From Metaphire vulgaris (taxonomy: Eukaryota; Annelida; Clitellata; Crassiclitellata; Megascolecidae), in assembly GCA_018105865.1 (NCBI GenBank), contig CM030856.1, positions 7,750,653 through 7,814,652 on the forward strand: a stretch of 64,000 nucleotides of DNA. Reading direction: 5' to 3'. This document shows, in pieces, positions 35,742 to 47,800 of this stretch. Every line of letters starts with the position of its first letter. The stretch's first letter is position 1. The notes under the pieces were generated by a model that saw only the letters and a list, made by a program, of their open reading frames with translations, was not told the origin of the DNA and did not search any database. The translations under genes were made by a program, and so were the position numbers.

Positions 35742-35966
35742 ATTCTACGATTGATGTACAGAAGGCTATAGATATGCAAAAATAGTTGACCATTTTTCGT
35801 GGCATTTCGAACGCTCTAGAATACAATTGAGACCGAATGTACTGATTATTCTAGTACGGTTTGATGCAATGAAGATGGGGACACAAGAAAATGTTGATAA
35901 AATTCGTTTCAACAGTTTTCTGAATTTTGCATATCTATAACCTTCTGTACATCAATCGTAGAATAC
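35742..35966. repeat. 41-bp inverted repeat with ~140-bp spacer
   Basis: The arm at 35741-35781 (TATTCTACGATTGATGTACA...) is the reverse complement of the arm ending near 35965 with one mismatch. The flanking ACAGTACTCCTCAAAAAATT at about 35657 looks like a Tc1/mariner terminus, so it may belong to a fragment of such an element. Confidence 0.85.
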
Positions 35967-36295
35967 TAGTAGGCCCTATAGTTGAGTGCACTGGATCAGC
36001 TATAAATACGATAGTGCGTTTCATCGTATAAACTACGGGTGACTTCGAACACCTTCTGAATCTCAGGAAAGGAAAGGCCTCGAGTAGACATGAACAAAAC
36101 CATGATTTAAATTAAAGGGTTTTTTGTGAATGTTATCTGCCTAATATTTTCAGTGAAATGTTGCTGCTTTTGATTCAGTGAATATAGAATATCTTATTTT
36201 GTTTTTTCATGTTCATGTTCATTTTCATTTTTGTGCTTGTGTTTGAGATTGAAATAAACTGTTTCTTCTTCTTGAAGGTCACATGTCCTCACACA

Positions 36296-36478
36296 CAGTG
36301 GCGGCGGCTCCACCGTGGGGCCCGTGCCCCCTATTGAGAGCCTGCCCCCAGTGACCTCCCCTATTAGGACTTTATACTTAATGCTACATACATAGCAACA
36401 AATTGTTGGCCCCCATGATTAGAAGTTGCCACCCCAACGCCGCCGCCCCCCACTTGCCAATTCCTGGAGCCACCACTG
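36296..36478. mobile_element. hAT MITE of the CAGTGGCGG family
   Basis: CAGTGGCGGCGGCTCCACC ... CCTGGAGCCACCACTG. Perfect 8-bp duplication CTCACACA (36288-36295, 36479-36486). Confidence 0.95.
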
Positions 36479-37187
36479 CTCACACAGAACAAATCCCACT
36501 GTACCACTGAACCGATTGCATTCTATCGCGTTTAGCGTAATAACTCGTGACGGTCCGTGCAAGAAAAAGGCAATGTCCAGTATTTTAAAGCGTCAAAATG
36601 CATGCCCAGTATTAATGCGTAATTTCTGAGAGTTCTAAATTCAAATTGAGGCCGATCATGTCGTTATCTTTGTAGTTTGAATTCAATTAAGCGTAGCCGA
36701 TTTGTTGACTTCATACAGTAGGTAGTTTGGGGGCTCTGTCCCAAATGATCAGGGATATTTCTAGGATTGTGAATTGGGGAGGGGTGTCGACCTCAAATGT
36801 GGGGTGTTCGGAGCTAATTAGTATGCATACAAAATGCATACTGTCACATTGCCAAATATTGCGGTGTCGAACTCAAATTGGGGGGAGGTTGGAGGTGTTA
36901 GGGGGTGTAAAAATATCCCTGCAAATGATTAAACATGCAAATACGCCAAGAGTTCTTACTAAATGAGAAGATCATCAATTCAAAATTACTCATACAAATA
37001 TTGCAAGAACTTTTAATTTAGATCTTTTATCGAAGAGTCCGAGTTAGGCAATCAATCAGAAAAATGACTACGCAAGTTTTGTAACTAGCGGTTGACTGCA
37101 ATTTAATAGAGATTCTAATTAATAGAGATCCTATTCACCTCTAAGTTGTAATAAATAATAAATTACGAACGTTTTGGCGCCTAGAAA

Positions 37188-37288
37188 TTTGGACCAATAA
37201 TTAATCCTTTGGAAATTTGGACCAATTTAATCCTTTGGAAATTTGGACCAATTTAATCTTTGGAAATTTGGACCAATTTAATCTTTTG
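37188..37288. repeat. ~25-bp tandem repeat, four copies
   Basis: GGAAATTTGGACCAATTTAA followed by TC(C)TTT, repeated with small length differences. Confidence 0.9.
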
Positions 37289-37336
37289 TCAGAATCCATG
37301 CGAGAGGTTTGCTATTTTGTGGCCTTGTTCGGGTAC

Positions 37337-37338
<2 letters not shown>

Positions 37339-37432
<94 letters not shown>
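37339..37432. repeat. (CT)n(AT)n compound microsatellite
   Basis: CT dinucleotides followed by about 30 AT units. Confidence 0.96.
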
Positions 37433-37435
<3 letters not shown>

Positions 37436-37589
37436 CAAACAAATAAAGTTCAAACAAATAAAGAGTTGATAACCTATAGAGTTATAATGGAAATATAATA
37501 TAATAATATATAATAATAATGCATATAGCATTTCTAATATATATAAATCCATCCGCAAAAGACCAGGTCATTCCAGAGATCAGTCAAAA

Positions 37590-38440
37590 ACAGCAAGACA
37601 GACTATGGAGGAAATGCTAGTTGGAAGAGATGTGTTTTAAGCCTTCTGAAAATGCTCAGTTTATTGGAAGATCTGACAACCAGAGGAAAAGAGTTCCAGA
37701 TTTTTCAGAAATAGAAAAAGCTCTTTACCAATTTGTTTTGTTCTAATTTAACAATGAATCAGCAAATCTTGTTGAATGATAATGTTTTGGATTTTATCAT
37801 AGATTTTAAATATTGAGGTTGGCCAGACTGCAGAATTTTAAAAACAAGGACACCAGTCTTAAAAACAATTCTTTGTTCTACTGGCAGCCAGTGTAACTTT
37901 TGAAGGACAGGTCTAATGTGATCATGTTTGCTTTGTAATGGCCTGAAACAGAATTCTGAATCCTTTGTTTTTGTAATTAGATTTGGCCATACCATTGTAA
38001 AGAGAATTGCAATAATCAAGCCTTGAAAGGGCATTGGCATCAGAGCAGGTTTCGGCAAAGATCACGAATTCGTCGAATGTCTCTGATTTGAAAATGAGCA
38101 GCTCTGCTAACCTTATTTATGTGTTCATTAAAAGACAGATTTTTGTCAAATATTACACCTAGGTTGCGACAGACTGATTTGATTAACTGAAATGTTGTCA
38201 AATTTAAATGAATGCATGTCCTCAAATTTAAAATTAAAAGATGTACCAAGAAGTAAAAACTCGGTTTTTGAAGGGTTTAATGCAAACTTATTACTAAACA
38301 TCCAAGACTGAACATTTTTCAGACAAATGGATAAATTTTCTAGTGACGCCGAAGAGGTTTTATCATCAAAGGCAATAAATAACTGTGTATCGTCAGCATA
38401 GAAATGATAGTCAGCAGAGAATTGTGAAAGAATATATATA
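37590..38440 (-). mobile_element. CR1-like LINE fragment (reverse transcriptase C-terminal half)
   Basis: On the minus strand from about 38410: FYADDTQLFIAFDD, then SKTEFLLLGT, then CRNLGVIFDKNLSFNEHINK and LQKLHWLPVEQRIVFKTGVL. The frame shifts between blocks, so it is a dead copy. It includes the catalytic ADD but no upstream RT blocks. Confidence 0.85.
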
Positions 38441-38988
38441 TATATATGTCCCTGCCTTTGTAGGATATCGTCTTTCCATTATAACTCTCATCAGGTTATC
38501 AACTCTTTATTTGTTTGAATAATATGCATAGCGTTTACAAACGTATTATTTACAGATGGGAAAGTGTACATGTCTATTGATAGATTAACAATGAGCTCCA
38601 AAACAAATCGTCGAAATAAACGGTTGAAAGGAATGAATAAAGACAGTTGCAGGAACGTTCAGAAAGGTTTGCATTCAAAGGCTGGCGACGTATTGCATGG
38701 AAAGCTTCGAACAAAAACCCAAGTGAAAATGTTTCTCCTAATCGATAAACCGGCGATATCATTTTATGTTTCTCATGGTGTGATTTTTTTAGCACAATCG
38801 AAACAATACAACGCCCAATGAGAAAACACATTCCATTATGTTTTTTCCAGGTTTGCTTTTTAAAATGGCACATTCGAATAGGTGTAGATGTCACTTACAG
38901 GTGCAAGGGACCCAATTACAGCGCATGATGATGCGTCCACTGGTCAGGTCGGTAGACTCCAAAATATCAAAAACCTAGACGTCATGGA

Positions 38989-39169
38989 CAGTGGCGGCTC
39001 CACGGGGGGGACCCGGGGGCCGTGCCCCTATTGAGTGCCTGGCTCCCAGTGGCCCCCCTGTTGGGACCATAGACATACTACATACCTAGCAACAAATGGT
39101 TGGCTCCCCATGATTAGATGCTGCCACCCCAACGCCCCCCCCACTTGCCAAATCCTGGAGCCGCCACTG
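38989..39169. mobile_element. hAT MITE of the CAGTGGCGG family
   Basis: CAGTGGCGGCTCC ... GGAGCCGCCACTG. Perfect 8-bp duplication GTCATGGA (38981-38988, 39170-39177). It ends 25 bp from the stop codon of lectin gene B. Confidence 0.97.
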
Positions 39170-39194
39170 GTCATGGACAGTAAAGCAATTTAGG

Positions 39195-40260
39195 TTATGC
39201 GATTCCCAGAAATGAGCTTACATTGAACCTAATCGTCATTCTCGCAGCCCGAAGCTTTCCTCTGGATTCGATTCCCATGTCGTGCAACGTATACCACGAG
39301 AAGTCGTACGATTCATAGATACAAGTAAGACAAGCGTACCAGCAGTAATTGAACCACCAGCCGCTTGAGTATTTTGTTGCGCAGTCAAAGTTCGCTGATG
39401 GATCATTGTCCCTGTCCGGAGTAGAAAACATCTGTCCATTGTGAATATAAATTATTCTGCTTCTGTATACGAGAGAGTCGCCAGCGTTACCGCTGTACCC
39501 TCCAACGTGCAGCATGTATCCGCGTTGTTCCGACTCGATCAAGAATGTCGAATAATCAGCATAGAACCATTGACTTTTCGTATACGTTTGTACCTGCAAA
39601 ATAATTCACGTGAAATCTTAACGTTTCTTCACAAATAAGATTCTATTAATTATCTATTTAAAGGTTAATTTTTGTTTTCAAAACGTCTAGTATTATTGTC
39701 GTAGTGAGAGAAACGCTAAAATTGTTTCGCTCAATAATTACGAACACTTAGCCGCAGGGATATTTTTGCACTCCTAACTCTCCCTCCCCAACCCCAACCC
39801 CCAACCCCAACCCCCAGTCCCCAATTTGAGACCGACACCCCAGCACACACACATCCAATCTGAGCCTGGGATGACCTCTTTTTTTGCTTGTCAGACTTTT
39901 TCAGCATGGATGGACCCCCAAAATATACCGACGGTCCGACACCCTGCCAAATTGATAATCCTAGAAATAATCCTGCTTAGCCGTGTGTTGCGGAATTGCT
40001 AAGAGAGAAACCGAGCATCAAAGAACATTGCAATTCACCCCATACCAATACCTTTGGATCTTCTACTGATGAATGACCTGAAGTCTTTTGTAATATTTTA
40101 AGAAGCTGTAAGTTTAAAAGAAAATTCAGTTCTCTATGATCACCAGTTCACAGCGGTTTTCTGTCTGAATAGTGTAGTAACTAATACATTTAATCACACG
40201 ATTCTTAACTTTATGAATGATTTCAACGTGTGCTAGCAACCATCTAATAATAATAATAAC

Positions 40261-40331
<71 letters not shown>

Positions 40332-40869
40332 TAATAATAATAATACTTCATCCGAGTACTTGTTATCCAATTCTAGCTGTAAATATCTTTACCAGCAGCT
40401 TAAGAATGAGCCCTTAATGCTGTTAGAACAAAAGAAAAAAATGAACAGAGAGTGAGTGATTAGAAAAGAAATATAAGTAGCGAAACTAAATAGGATAAAA
40501 GTGAATGGAGATTGAAAGCCGAACCAACGAAAAGCTAGCGACGACATAAATTTCAGAGCTCCGTGTCTAAATACGGTTGAAATTTTACGCTGGACATTTT
40601 TTCACCTCGACATGAAGTTGAAATGAGACTCCCGTCTGGTTCGTGAGACGGTGCATAATCTCGTTTCCAATCCAAAAATCACCGCATCCTGTGACGCCGC
40701 CAAATCCGTTCTTGTAGTCCACGAAAGAGCGATTGAAATTCAAGTTTCCTCGAAGTCGCTGCATTATGACGAAGCTGTTGTTGACGTAGAGAAGTGGTAC
40801 CTGAACTCCACTAAGGTTTAAATTTACCACTCGCTCCTCCAATCCACATCCTAAATGCACCAGACTGTG

Positions 40870-40917
<48 letters not shown>

Positions 40918-41547
40918 TGTGTGTGTGTGTGTAGTAATAGTAATAATAACAAGGTTTAAAGTGGTTCAGTAGGGTCTGCCCTGTGTGAGAACCACTGTAG
41001 GTATCTCTGTCCTCATCTAAGACTTTGGCAGGCCATCCACTTATGTCCCACAGTTTTCACCGGCAGACTTAGCTGCATGCACCCGAAATTCTTTCTCGGG
41101 CATGCCTTCAGCTCAGTTGCTAAGAACGCGGAGCCAATCACTAGCAATAAACTCGTTTTTGATGGCGTAGAGTCAGTAGTGTCGCTAGTTGCAAAGACAA
41201 AATAAATCATAGGTTCTATCATCAAATTTCCAAAAAGACATTCTAAATATCTGCTAAACCTAGCGAGTGTACAGTTGTACATGACTTACATTAGCCTATT
41301 TATTAGCTCATATCACGCAAGTAACAATTTCAGGATTATTGCACATAAAGGATTGTTTAGGCTATCTCATTGTTATTGACACGTATTCAAAATTCAAGAC
41401 TTTCAAATTCTAGTATTCCTATCTGAAATTATGATCTTTATTAGCAGAAACCGAGGCCTCGAAAATTCAGTTGCAAGTGTTAAAACTCACCTGGATTCAA
41501 GCCGCTTCTCTTATCCTGAAAAGAAACAGATCTCATCTCAAATTCTG

Positions 41548-41589
<42 letters not shown>

Positions 41590-42267
41590 TCACACACGGT
41601 TGCTCCCGTGCCAAATTTCTTAAAACAGTAATGTCTGATCCGTTCATCCAGCCTTTCTCACAAGTAAAGATCGAACGGTAAAAATCAGAGCATCAACCTC
41701 AGTAGAGAGTTGCTTTGAACAGTGGGGCGAGAGATTAAACACCCAAATCCCCCGGTCGTAACCCTCTCTGACAGCTCTTTTAGGCCTATATAGACTTAGT
41801 ACTGGGCAATTTTTTCAATTCATCTATTAATCCGAATAGCGAAGATGACAATTGGAGTACAAGCGAAATATTTCTTATTTACTTGTATCGAGACACAAAA
41901 TAAGCTAAATCACGCTGTAAAAAGATATGTAGTAAACCTAATAATATCAGACCTGTAAATGAATGCAGTCTGGAACGTTGCAGCACAATGCTGGGAGATA
42001 GTCGTAGAGTTCACACTGGCTTAGCGTATCCTTGACGTTAAAATTTGTGCAATTGGTTCTCATTGTGCATCGCATTGCACACTGTACAGCCAACGGAATG
42101 CATTGGATTGCTGCAGAAGTTGCATTCGACACTCGGACTATTTTCGACGGTGTATCCGTGGCACAGTTTGCTTCACCGTCCCTGTCCAACGTCTTCCTGT
42201 ACATGTTCTGCGCAAATGTCGACGCGTTTGTTGCAAAAATCAAGAGCACTACCAGAATTCTTTTCAT
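39195..42267 (-). CDS. Lectin gene B: secreted PAN + fibrinogen-domain protein, frame-broken copy
   Basis: Exons, transcribed leftward. 41953-42267: signal peptide MKRILVVLLIFATNASTFAQ and a Cys-rich PAN-like domain with QCAMRCTMRTNCTNF and LCCNVPDCIHLQ. 41491-41515: 25-nt microexon between CTTTTCAG and GTGAGT. 40606-40864: FReD first half (VIMQRLRGNLNFNRSFVDYK, GCGDFWIGNEIMHRL). 39195-39593: FReD second half (QWFYADYSTFLIE, GYSGNAGDSLVY, MFSTPDRDNDPS calcium loop, GWWFNYCWYACLTC), stop TAA. The last junction is in phase (phase 0). The microexon-to-FReD junction is out of phase: the exon start seen in gene C has been replaced by an (AT)n run and repeat DNA at 40868-41060. It is therefore a likely pseudogene unless another exon is used. 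The FReD role in sugar binding is family knowledge. Confidence 0.75.
40244..40343. repeat. (AAT)n microsatellite
   Basis: About 33 AAT units with two AAC interruptions, in the last intron of lectin gene B. Confidence 0.96.
40868..41060. repeat. (AT)n(GT)n run and dispersed repeat at the FReD exon boundary of gene B
   Basis: (AT)n and (GT)n are followed by AACAAGGTTTAAAGTGGTTC and AGTAGGGTCTGCCCTGTG. The same sequence reappears at the right edge of the window (63968-64000), so it is a dispersed repeat, probably a retroelement end with a microsatellite tail. Confidence 0.75.
41552..41587. repeat. (CA)n microsatellite
   Basis: About 18 CA units, 40 bp upstream (in transcription order) of the gene B microexon. 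Confidence 0.95.
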
Positions 42268-42653
42268 CGTATTTCCTTTCCACCGCGTTCGATGACGGTT
42301 TCAAACGTTATTGGACAGCCAGGTCAAATTCCAGGCTGTCATTGCAGTCCTAATCTAGTTAAATAGTCCGTATAGAGTGAGCGAGAAAGAAAAATGAACT
42401 CGATTTTAATTGGCAAGGACGCGTATAATTTACCACCTTGGTAAATTGAATGCAATTCTGTGGATTATACAATCGATTCTTGTACGGTAATTAGTCTAGT
42501 AAATTCTCATTGTTTCTCGTTCATTAGTCTCGCGAAAGAGAAAGGCACTCCACGCCCGTTGCCATGACACCGAATGGACTGATTTGCGTGTCAATAGTCG
42601 AACTACATTACCTCGTTCTTCTCTTTCAAGTTTCTGAATCATTATGATACCGT

Positions 42654-42872
42654 TTACAGTAGTAATAACAATAATAATAAAATGAAAATGCGCAATGAAT
42701 AAAATCCAGTCGTGAATAGTCGTACAATAATGGATCTACAGTGCACAATCCAAAGCTCTGCCCGCAATGCAACCGAATCGTCTGTCGTCAAGCTGAATAG
42801 TTCCGTTCCTTGCAAAGCTTGGGCAATAAGCATGGACATTAGGAACAATTGACGTCCTGCCGTCAACTGCAT
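42654..42872 (-). pseudogene. Orphan signal-peptide exon upstream of lectin gene B
   Basis: ATG at 42872 opens MQLTAGRQLFLMSMLIAQAL followed by GTELFSL, a typical signal peptide. No lectin domain follows in frame. A related, ATG-less version is at 49080-49195 upstream of gene C (LLLLLNLLLILQIAAVLCGT KLFSL). The surrounding DNA (TTCGAGAAAGCA upstream) is also related, so both are relics of one duplicated exon. Confidence 0.5.
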
Positions 42873-43799
42873 GCAACCAAATGCTTTCTCGAATCTGTCT
42901 CCAGTTAATATAACTCTGGACTGTTGCTGTTGAACTTAGTAGTCAAATAATTGTGGGAAGTCGCACGCTCACTCAACCTCACTGTTAGCCCATTTGTCGA
43001 AGATCTGGTGCGTTCTAGCCGTTCTGAATATGGCCGCATATCGACATTTTCGGTCCAAAAGTCTTGACGTCTCGAGGGCTTTGAAGTCTTTGGACGTTCT
43101 GAATCCGCTACAACCGGTCCGGACGATCCGAACCGGTCCGGGTCCGAATTGGCGGGGGCGTTTCCAAGTGGCTACGCCAATGGTAGATTGGCAAACCCAA
43201 GAGAAAATGCGTTAATGCTCGTGCATACTGTGTGCATCACTGACTCGCCGTATATTTTGAGCAAAAGAAAAAAGCATCGTCGCCATGAAAGGCACGGTGA
43301 TCTTGTATGCAAGGACAGAGTGGCTGGCTTTCAAGCCATCCAGTTGCTTCATTTAAAATTGATCTGTTCTTCAAGTGCGTAAGAGGTCACTGTATAGGCT
43401 AAGTGGTCATTTTCCGTTTCGTGGTTTCTTCTGGCAGGTCGTCGTACTTTCGCTTTTGCGAAATTTACCACCAAAGAATAAATCCATCAATTATTTTCTT
43501 CCTTTTTCCACATGACCAACGAAATAGACTGCCATCGACTGAATTTCATGAAGATTTCTTTTAAATTTGATTTTATAAAAATCATTTACAAAAGATGTAA
43601 AAATCTCATTTTTATCTATATCCGTATAATCCTAGAGGAAAGAGAGAAGCTCATCAATTCAATAAAACGACTCGTAATGTAACAGATTTTATACATGTTC
43701 AGGCCTGTGGCTATGTAGGAAATCACTCACTGTTCACTATCTTTCTCTTTCCTCCGATTTCTGATCCGAGTTTTCGATAAATCAAATTAAGTAGACGAG

Positions 43800-44660
43800 T
43801 ACAAACAAGAAACCATCGATTAATTAGCTAATTAAGCTTAATTTAGCTAATTAATAAAATAGATTCTAATTCTAATTCCAAATAATTAGAAAAACTGTTT
43901 AAGTAATTACAATTATAATTAATTAGACTTTTAGAGATAATTCTAATTAATTATAAATCATTTTAATTAAATCGAAATATATTTTATAATCTTAATAATC
44001 TAACTTTTTGCGACTAAAGTACTTGCTTACATACTTAGATCGCCATCCTAAAAAGTGTTTCCTTTTCTGTCAATGTTTCAATGATAATATCAACGACCTG
44101 ATAATATCTCTTTGTAAAATTGTTGGTCGATCTTGGCGAATTTTTGGAAGAAATACCTGACAATCCGGACAATTTTTAACGGACTTTACAGTCAATCAAA
44201 TAGACAATAAAATACACATGTCTGGATCCTGCAAGACATGCAAGAAGAAGATAACTGGCGATTGGAAACCAAAAAGGGTAACGTTGAATTTTATAACTCA
44301 CGTAAAGTTACGTAGGCCTACACCTTACAAGTACAAAACTTTTGATGCAGAAAAGACAAAGGAAAGGAAGGAGTTGTTTGTCATTGCCATGCACGTGCAA
44401 CAGAGACAAGTTGATTAACATTGCCGTCTGACTGTTAAGAATAATGATGTTTATAACTTGACTGCATTAATTGTCATTTGACAATTCGTAACCATCGTCA
44501 TTCCTGATCTAATTAAGCTGATAATTAACTTAATCAGATCAAAATTTATTAATTCTAATTAATTAGCTATTGCATGTACCTGATTCTAATTCTGATTAAT
44601 TAGCTGCAAGGACTACCTAATTCTTATTCTAATTAATTAGCAAAAGCGCCAATTAAAAGC
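43800..44660 (+). mobile_element. hAT-like element remnant with BED-finger ORF
   Basis: A+T-rich arrays of ATTCTAATTAATTAG-type words flank 43800-44000 and 44500-44645, as expected for subterminal repeats of a hAT element. The right end reads AGCAACACTG. Between them lies ORF 44218-44418. The left end is not defined. Confidence 0.5.
44218..44418 (+). CDS. Degenerate BED-type zinc-finger ORF of a hAT transposase
   Basis: 66 codons with SCKTCKKKITGDWK, then LNFITHVKLRRPTPY. BED fingers of hAT/ZBED proteins have CxxC, then SNFxxHLxxxH; here the CxxC and the first His are present and the second His is lost. No RNase-H-like catalytic part follows. Probably a non-functional remnant. Confidence 0.5.
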   Translation: MSGSCKTCKKKITGDWKPKRVTLNFITHVKLRRPTPYKYKTFDAEKTKERKELFVIAMHVQQRQVD

Positions 44661-44802
44661 AACACTGGTAGGAAGTAAGAGGTAGACTAAAGTCTTCCGG
44701 TTTGAGATCTGGACTGTATTAAGTGTCAGCGATTTATGTTTAGTTAAACTTGATTAAAATCTCTTCAGATTCTTATTAAAACCGCGTCGTCGGTTCCAAT
44801 CG

Positions 44803-47800
44803 TTAACAACGTGCACAAATCATGTCAACAGTAGAAAAGCCATTTGGGTTTAAGCGATTCCAAGAAAGAGTAGCATTGGCCTCAATTGTCATTCTTGCAG
44901 CCCGAAGTTTCCCGGAGTATTCGATTCCCAAGTCGTTCAATGCATACCACGAGAAATCATTCGATCCATAAAGACAAGTAAGACAAGAGAACCAGCACCC
45001 GTCGAACCACCAGCCACTCTGATACAACAGGGCGCAGCTATAGGCTACGCGATCACTGTCTTTATCGGGTGTCGAGAACTTCTGACCATTATGAATCCAG
45101 AGTAAGTTAGCATTATACACGAGAGAGTCGCCAGCATTTCCGCTGTACCCTCCAACGTGCAGCATGTATCCGTTTTCTTCCGAGTCGATCCAGAATGTCG
45201 AATAATCAGCATAGAACCATTGACTTTTCGTATACGTTTGTACCTGCAAAATTGTCGCAAAAGCCAAATGCTCCATCAATCTACAGTATGATCTACTCAG
45301 GTATCCCTGTCGATCAATAAATTGTCTAAATTGATGTAATATGAGAAATTGTTCAAATAAATTAAAAATGATAACTTGACGTACTACCGCGATACTGCAG
45401 ATTACACGGGGATAAAACTGAGAGAATTAGGCCTATATGGATGGATTGGGTTTATTCTGTCCAGAAGTATGAGTCCTGTGAGCCCTGTGTTACCTACACA
45501 CTTTTTAAAAGCTTCGCTTGACTGTTAATTTTTTAGACGATGCACTTTAATCTCATGTTTGCATTCATAGCTGGCCTATTCACAGAGATTTAAAATTTAG
45601 CAAAGATCAACCTGCATGTTTTTTTGCGAATAAGTGGGCGATGGTGAGAGAAAATTTGCAATTCAGCGCAGAAAGTGCAATAGCGCAGGAAAGGAGAAGG
45701 AGGGCAGGCGGGCGGGTTGGATGGATTTAAGGATTGATGGATGGATTGGTTGGATTTAAGTGGCAAATTATCTCGACAAATGTTATTTTTATTAATTAGG
45801 GATGCCGGTTTAAAGCGATTTTGCGATCGCATGGTTAACAATTTTTTTAATGCACCGCATATTCTTCCGTTTTTCGCACATGCTATTTCTGCATAAATAT
45901 GGGAACATTTTATCCGCATTTTCCTCTATTTTTGTCACATAGGCCTATATAGCACTTTTTGCCATTTTCCCAATATAGGCCTAGATCTAATAGATTTGCG
46001 GGGGATCAACGCCAGTTTAGATGACCTTTCTTGCTCGTCAGTCGTTTTTTACCGAAGGACGCCACAATTTCCGGAAATATGCGAGGTGAAATAGGCACAT
46101 AACTGGAAAATTTAGGCGCATAAATGGGAGATTTCCGCATTTCCTTCCCGTATATTTAGGACCTCTGAATATCGCATATTTTTCGTTAAACCGCCGCATT
46201 AAACCAGCATTGAACCTGAACTCCACCAAAGGTGAAATTTACCACTAATTTACCAATTCGCCTAATGAATGAAATAGACCGATGACGACAGAATGTGCAA
46301 TCAAACAGCTGAGGACGGATTGTCAAGTATGTCCTTCAGTCAAACGCAGAAAAATGAATTTCAGAGCTGTTCATTTAAATGCGTTTGAATCTCACCTCGA
46401 CATGAAGTAGAAATGAGACTCCAGTTTGATTCGTGAGACGGTAAATAACCTCGTTTCCAATCCAAAAATCACCGCCTTCTTCGACGTCGCCAAATCCGTT
46501 CTTGTAGTCCACGAAGGAGCGATTGAAATTCAAGTTTCCTTGAAGTCGCTGCATTATGACGAAGCTGTTGTTGACGTAGAGAAGTTGAACCTGAACTCCA
46601 CCAAGGGTGACATTTACCACTCGCTCCTCCAATCCACATCCTAAATGCACCAGATGCCTATTACTCAACTGCAAACTTGTTTCTGAATAGGTATAATTAT
46701 AAAAAAACTGATACAAATAAAAACTATCGGAGAAAACAAATACATCTCTTTGTACTTGAAATTCTTGGAGACCATATCTCAATAGCTAGGGCTGCCGGTT
46801 TAATTTGGCGATTTTTCGGAAGATATGCGATATTTAGAGGTCCTAGATATGCGGGGGGAAATGCGGACATTTCCCATTTATGCACCTAAATTCTAAATGA
46901 GATTCGTGCATGATGATGACGACGATGAAGATAACGACGATGACGATGATGATGACTGTGATAATAATGATGATGATGATAATAATGACGATGACGATGA
47001 TATGACGAAGCACTATTATTTTCATGCAATATATAAAAATTATCATAAGCTGAAATTTAACAATTAGGATACGCAAAATGAATTGAACTAGTAAATAATG
47101 AAACTTGCCTGAATTCGAGCAGCTTTTCTCATTTGCCTGAAAATAAACTAATCAGGTGAATTTTAGAAACAATCTGTTCTATTGCTTTAATTTTCAAATA
47201 GCAGTGACGTGTCAAACTTTCGAGCCCCATGTACTGCACCTACACTGTATACCTGTATAGTTTATTGTTCAGTTCTAGGAAGCAGTTCTGAAAGATAACA
47301 ATAATAATTGGATTAATCAATCTGAGTATTAGCGAAAGTTGCACATTGTGAATAATTACAGAATCAGTGTTTATTCTAGGCCTTCTCTGGGGGGAATTCC
47401 CCCTCCAAGTTTTAAAATTTCCCCAAGATTTTTATATGTTGCATGGGAAGATGGCAATTCCCCCCCCCAAAGTGTGACGACTCAGACCTTGTCCCCCCAA
47501 ACATTTCAAAATCCCCCCAATGTCAAGGTGGCTAGAATAAACACTGTTACAGAATCGTCTTCACTTACTTGCAGCCAAGTAAGAATTTCTAACAAGAAAT
47601 ATTATAAACATAGTAATTTCAATTTTAGAACCTGTAAATGAATGCAGTCTGGAACGTTGCAGCACAATGCTGGGAGATAGTCGTAGAGTTCACACTGGCT
47701 TAGCGTATCCTTGACGTTAAAATTTGTGCAATTGGTTCTCATTGTGCATCGCATTGCACACTGTACAGCCAACGGAATGCATTGGATTGCTGCAGAAGTT

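Noticed and set aside
41013..41282. 89-codon minus-strand frame in lectin gene B
   Set aside because: Overlaps a dispersed repeat, has no domain and is not conserved in the equivalent intron of gene C.
41947..42366. Plus-strand open frames opposite the PAN exon (also at 47711-48034)
   Set aside because: Antisense shadows of the lectin first exon; the minus strand has the signal peptide and splice sites.
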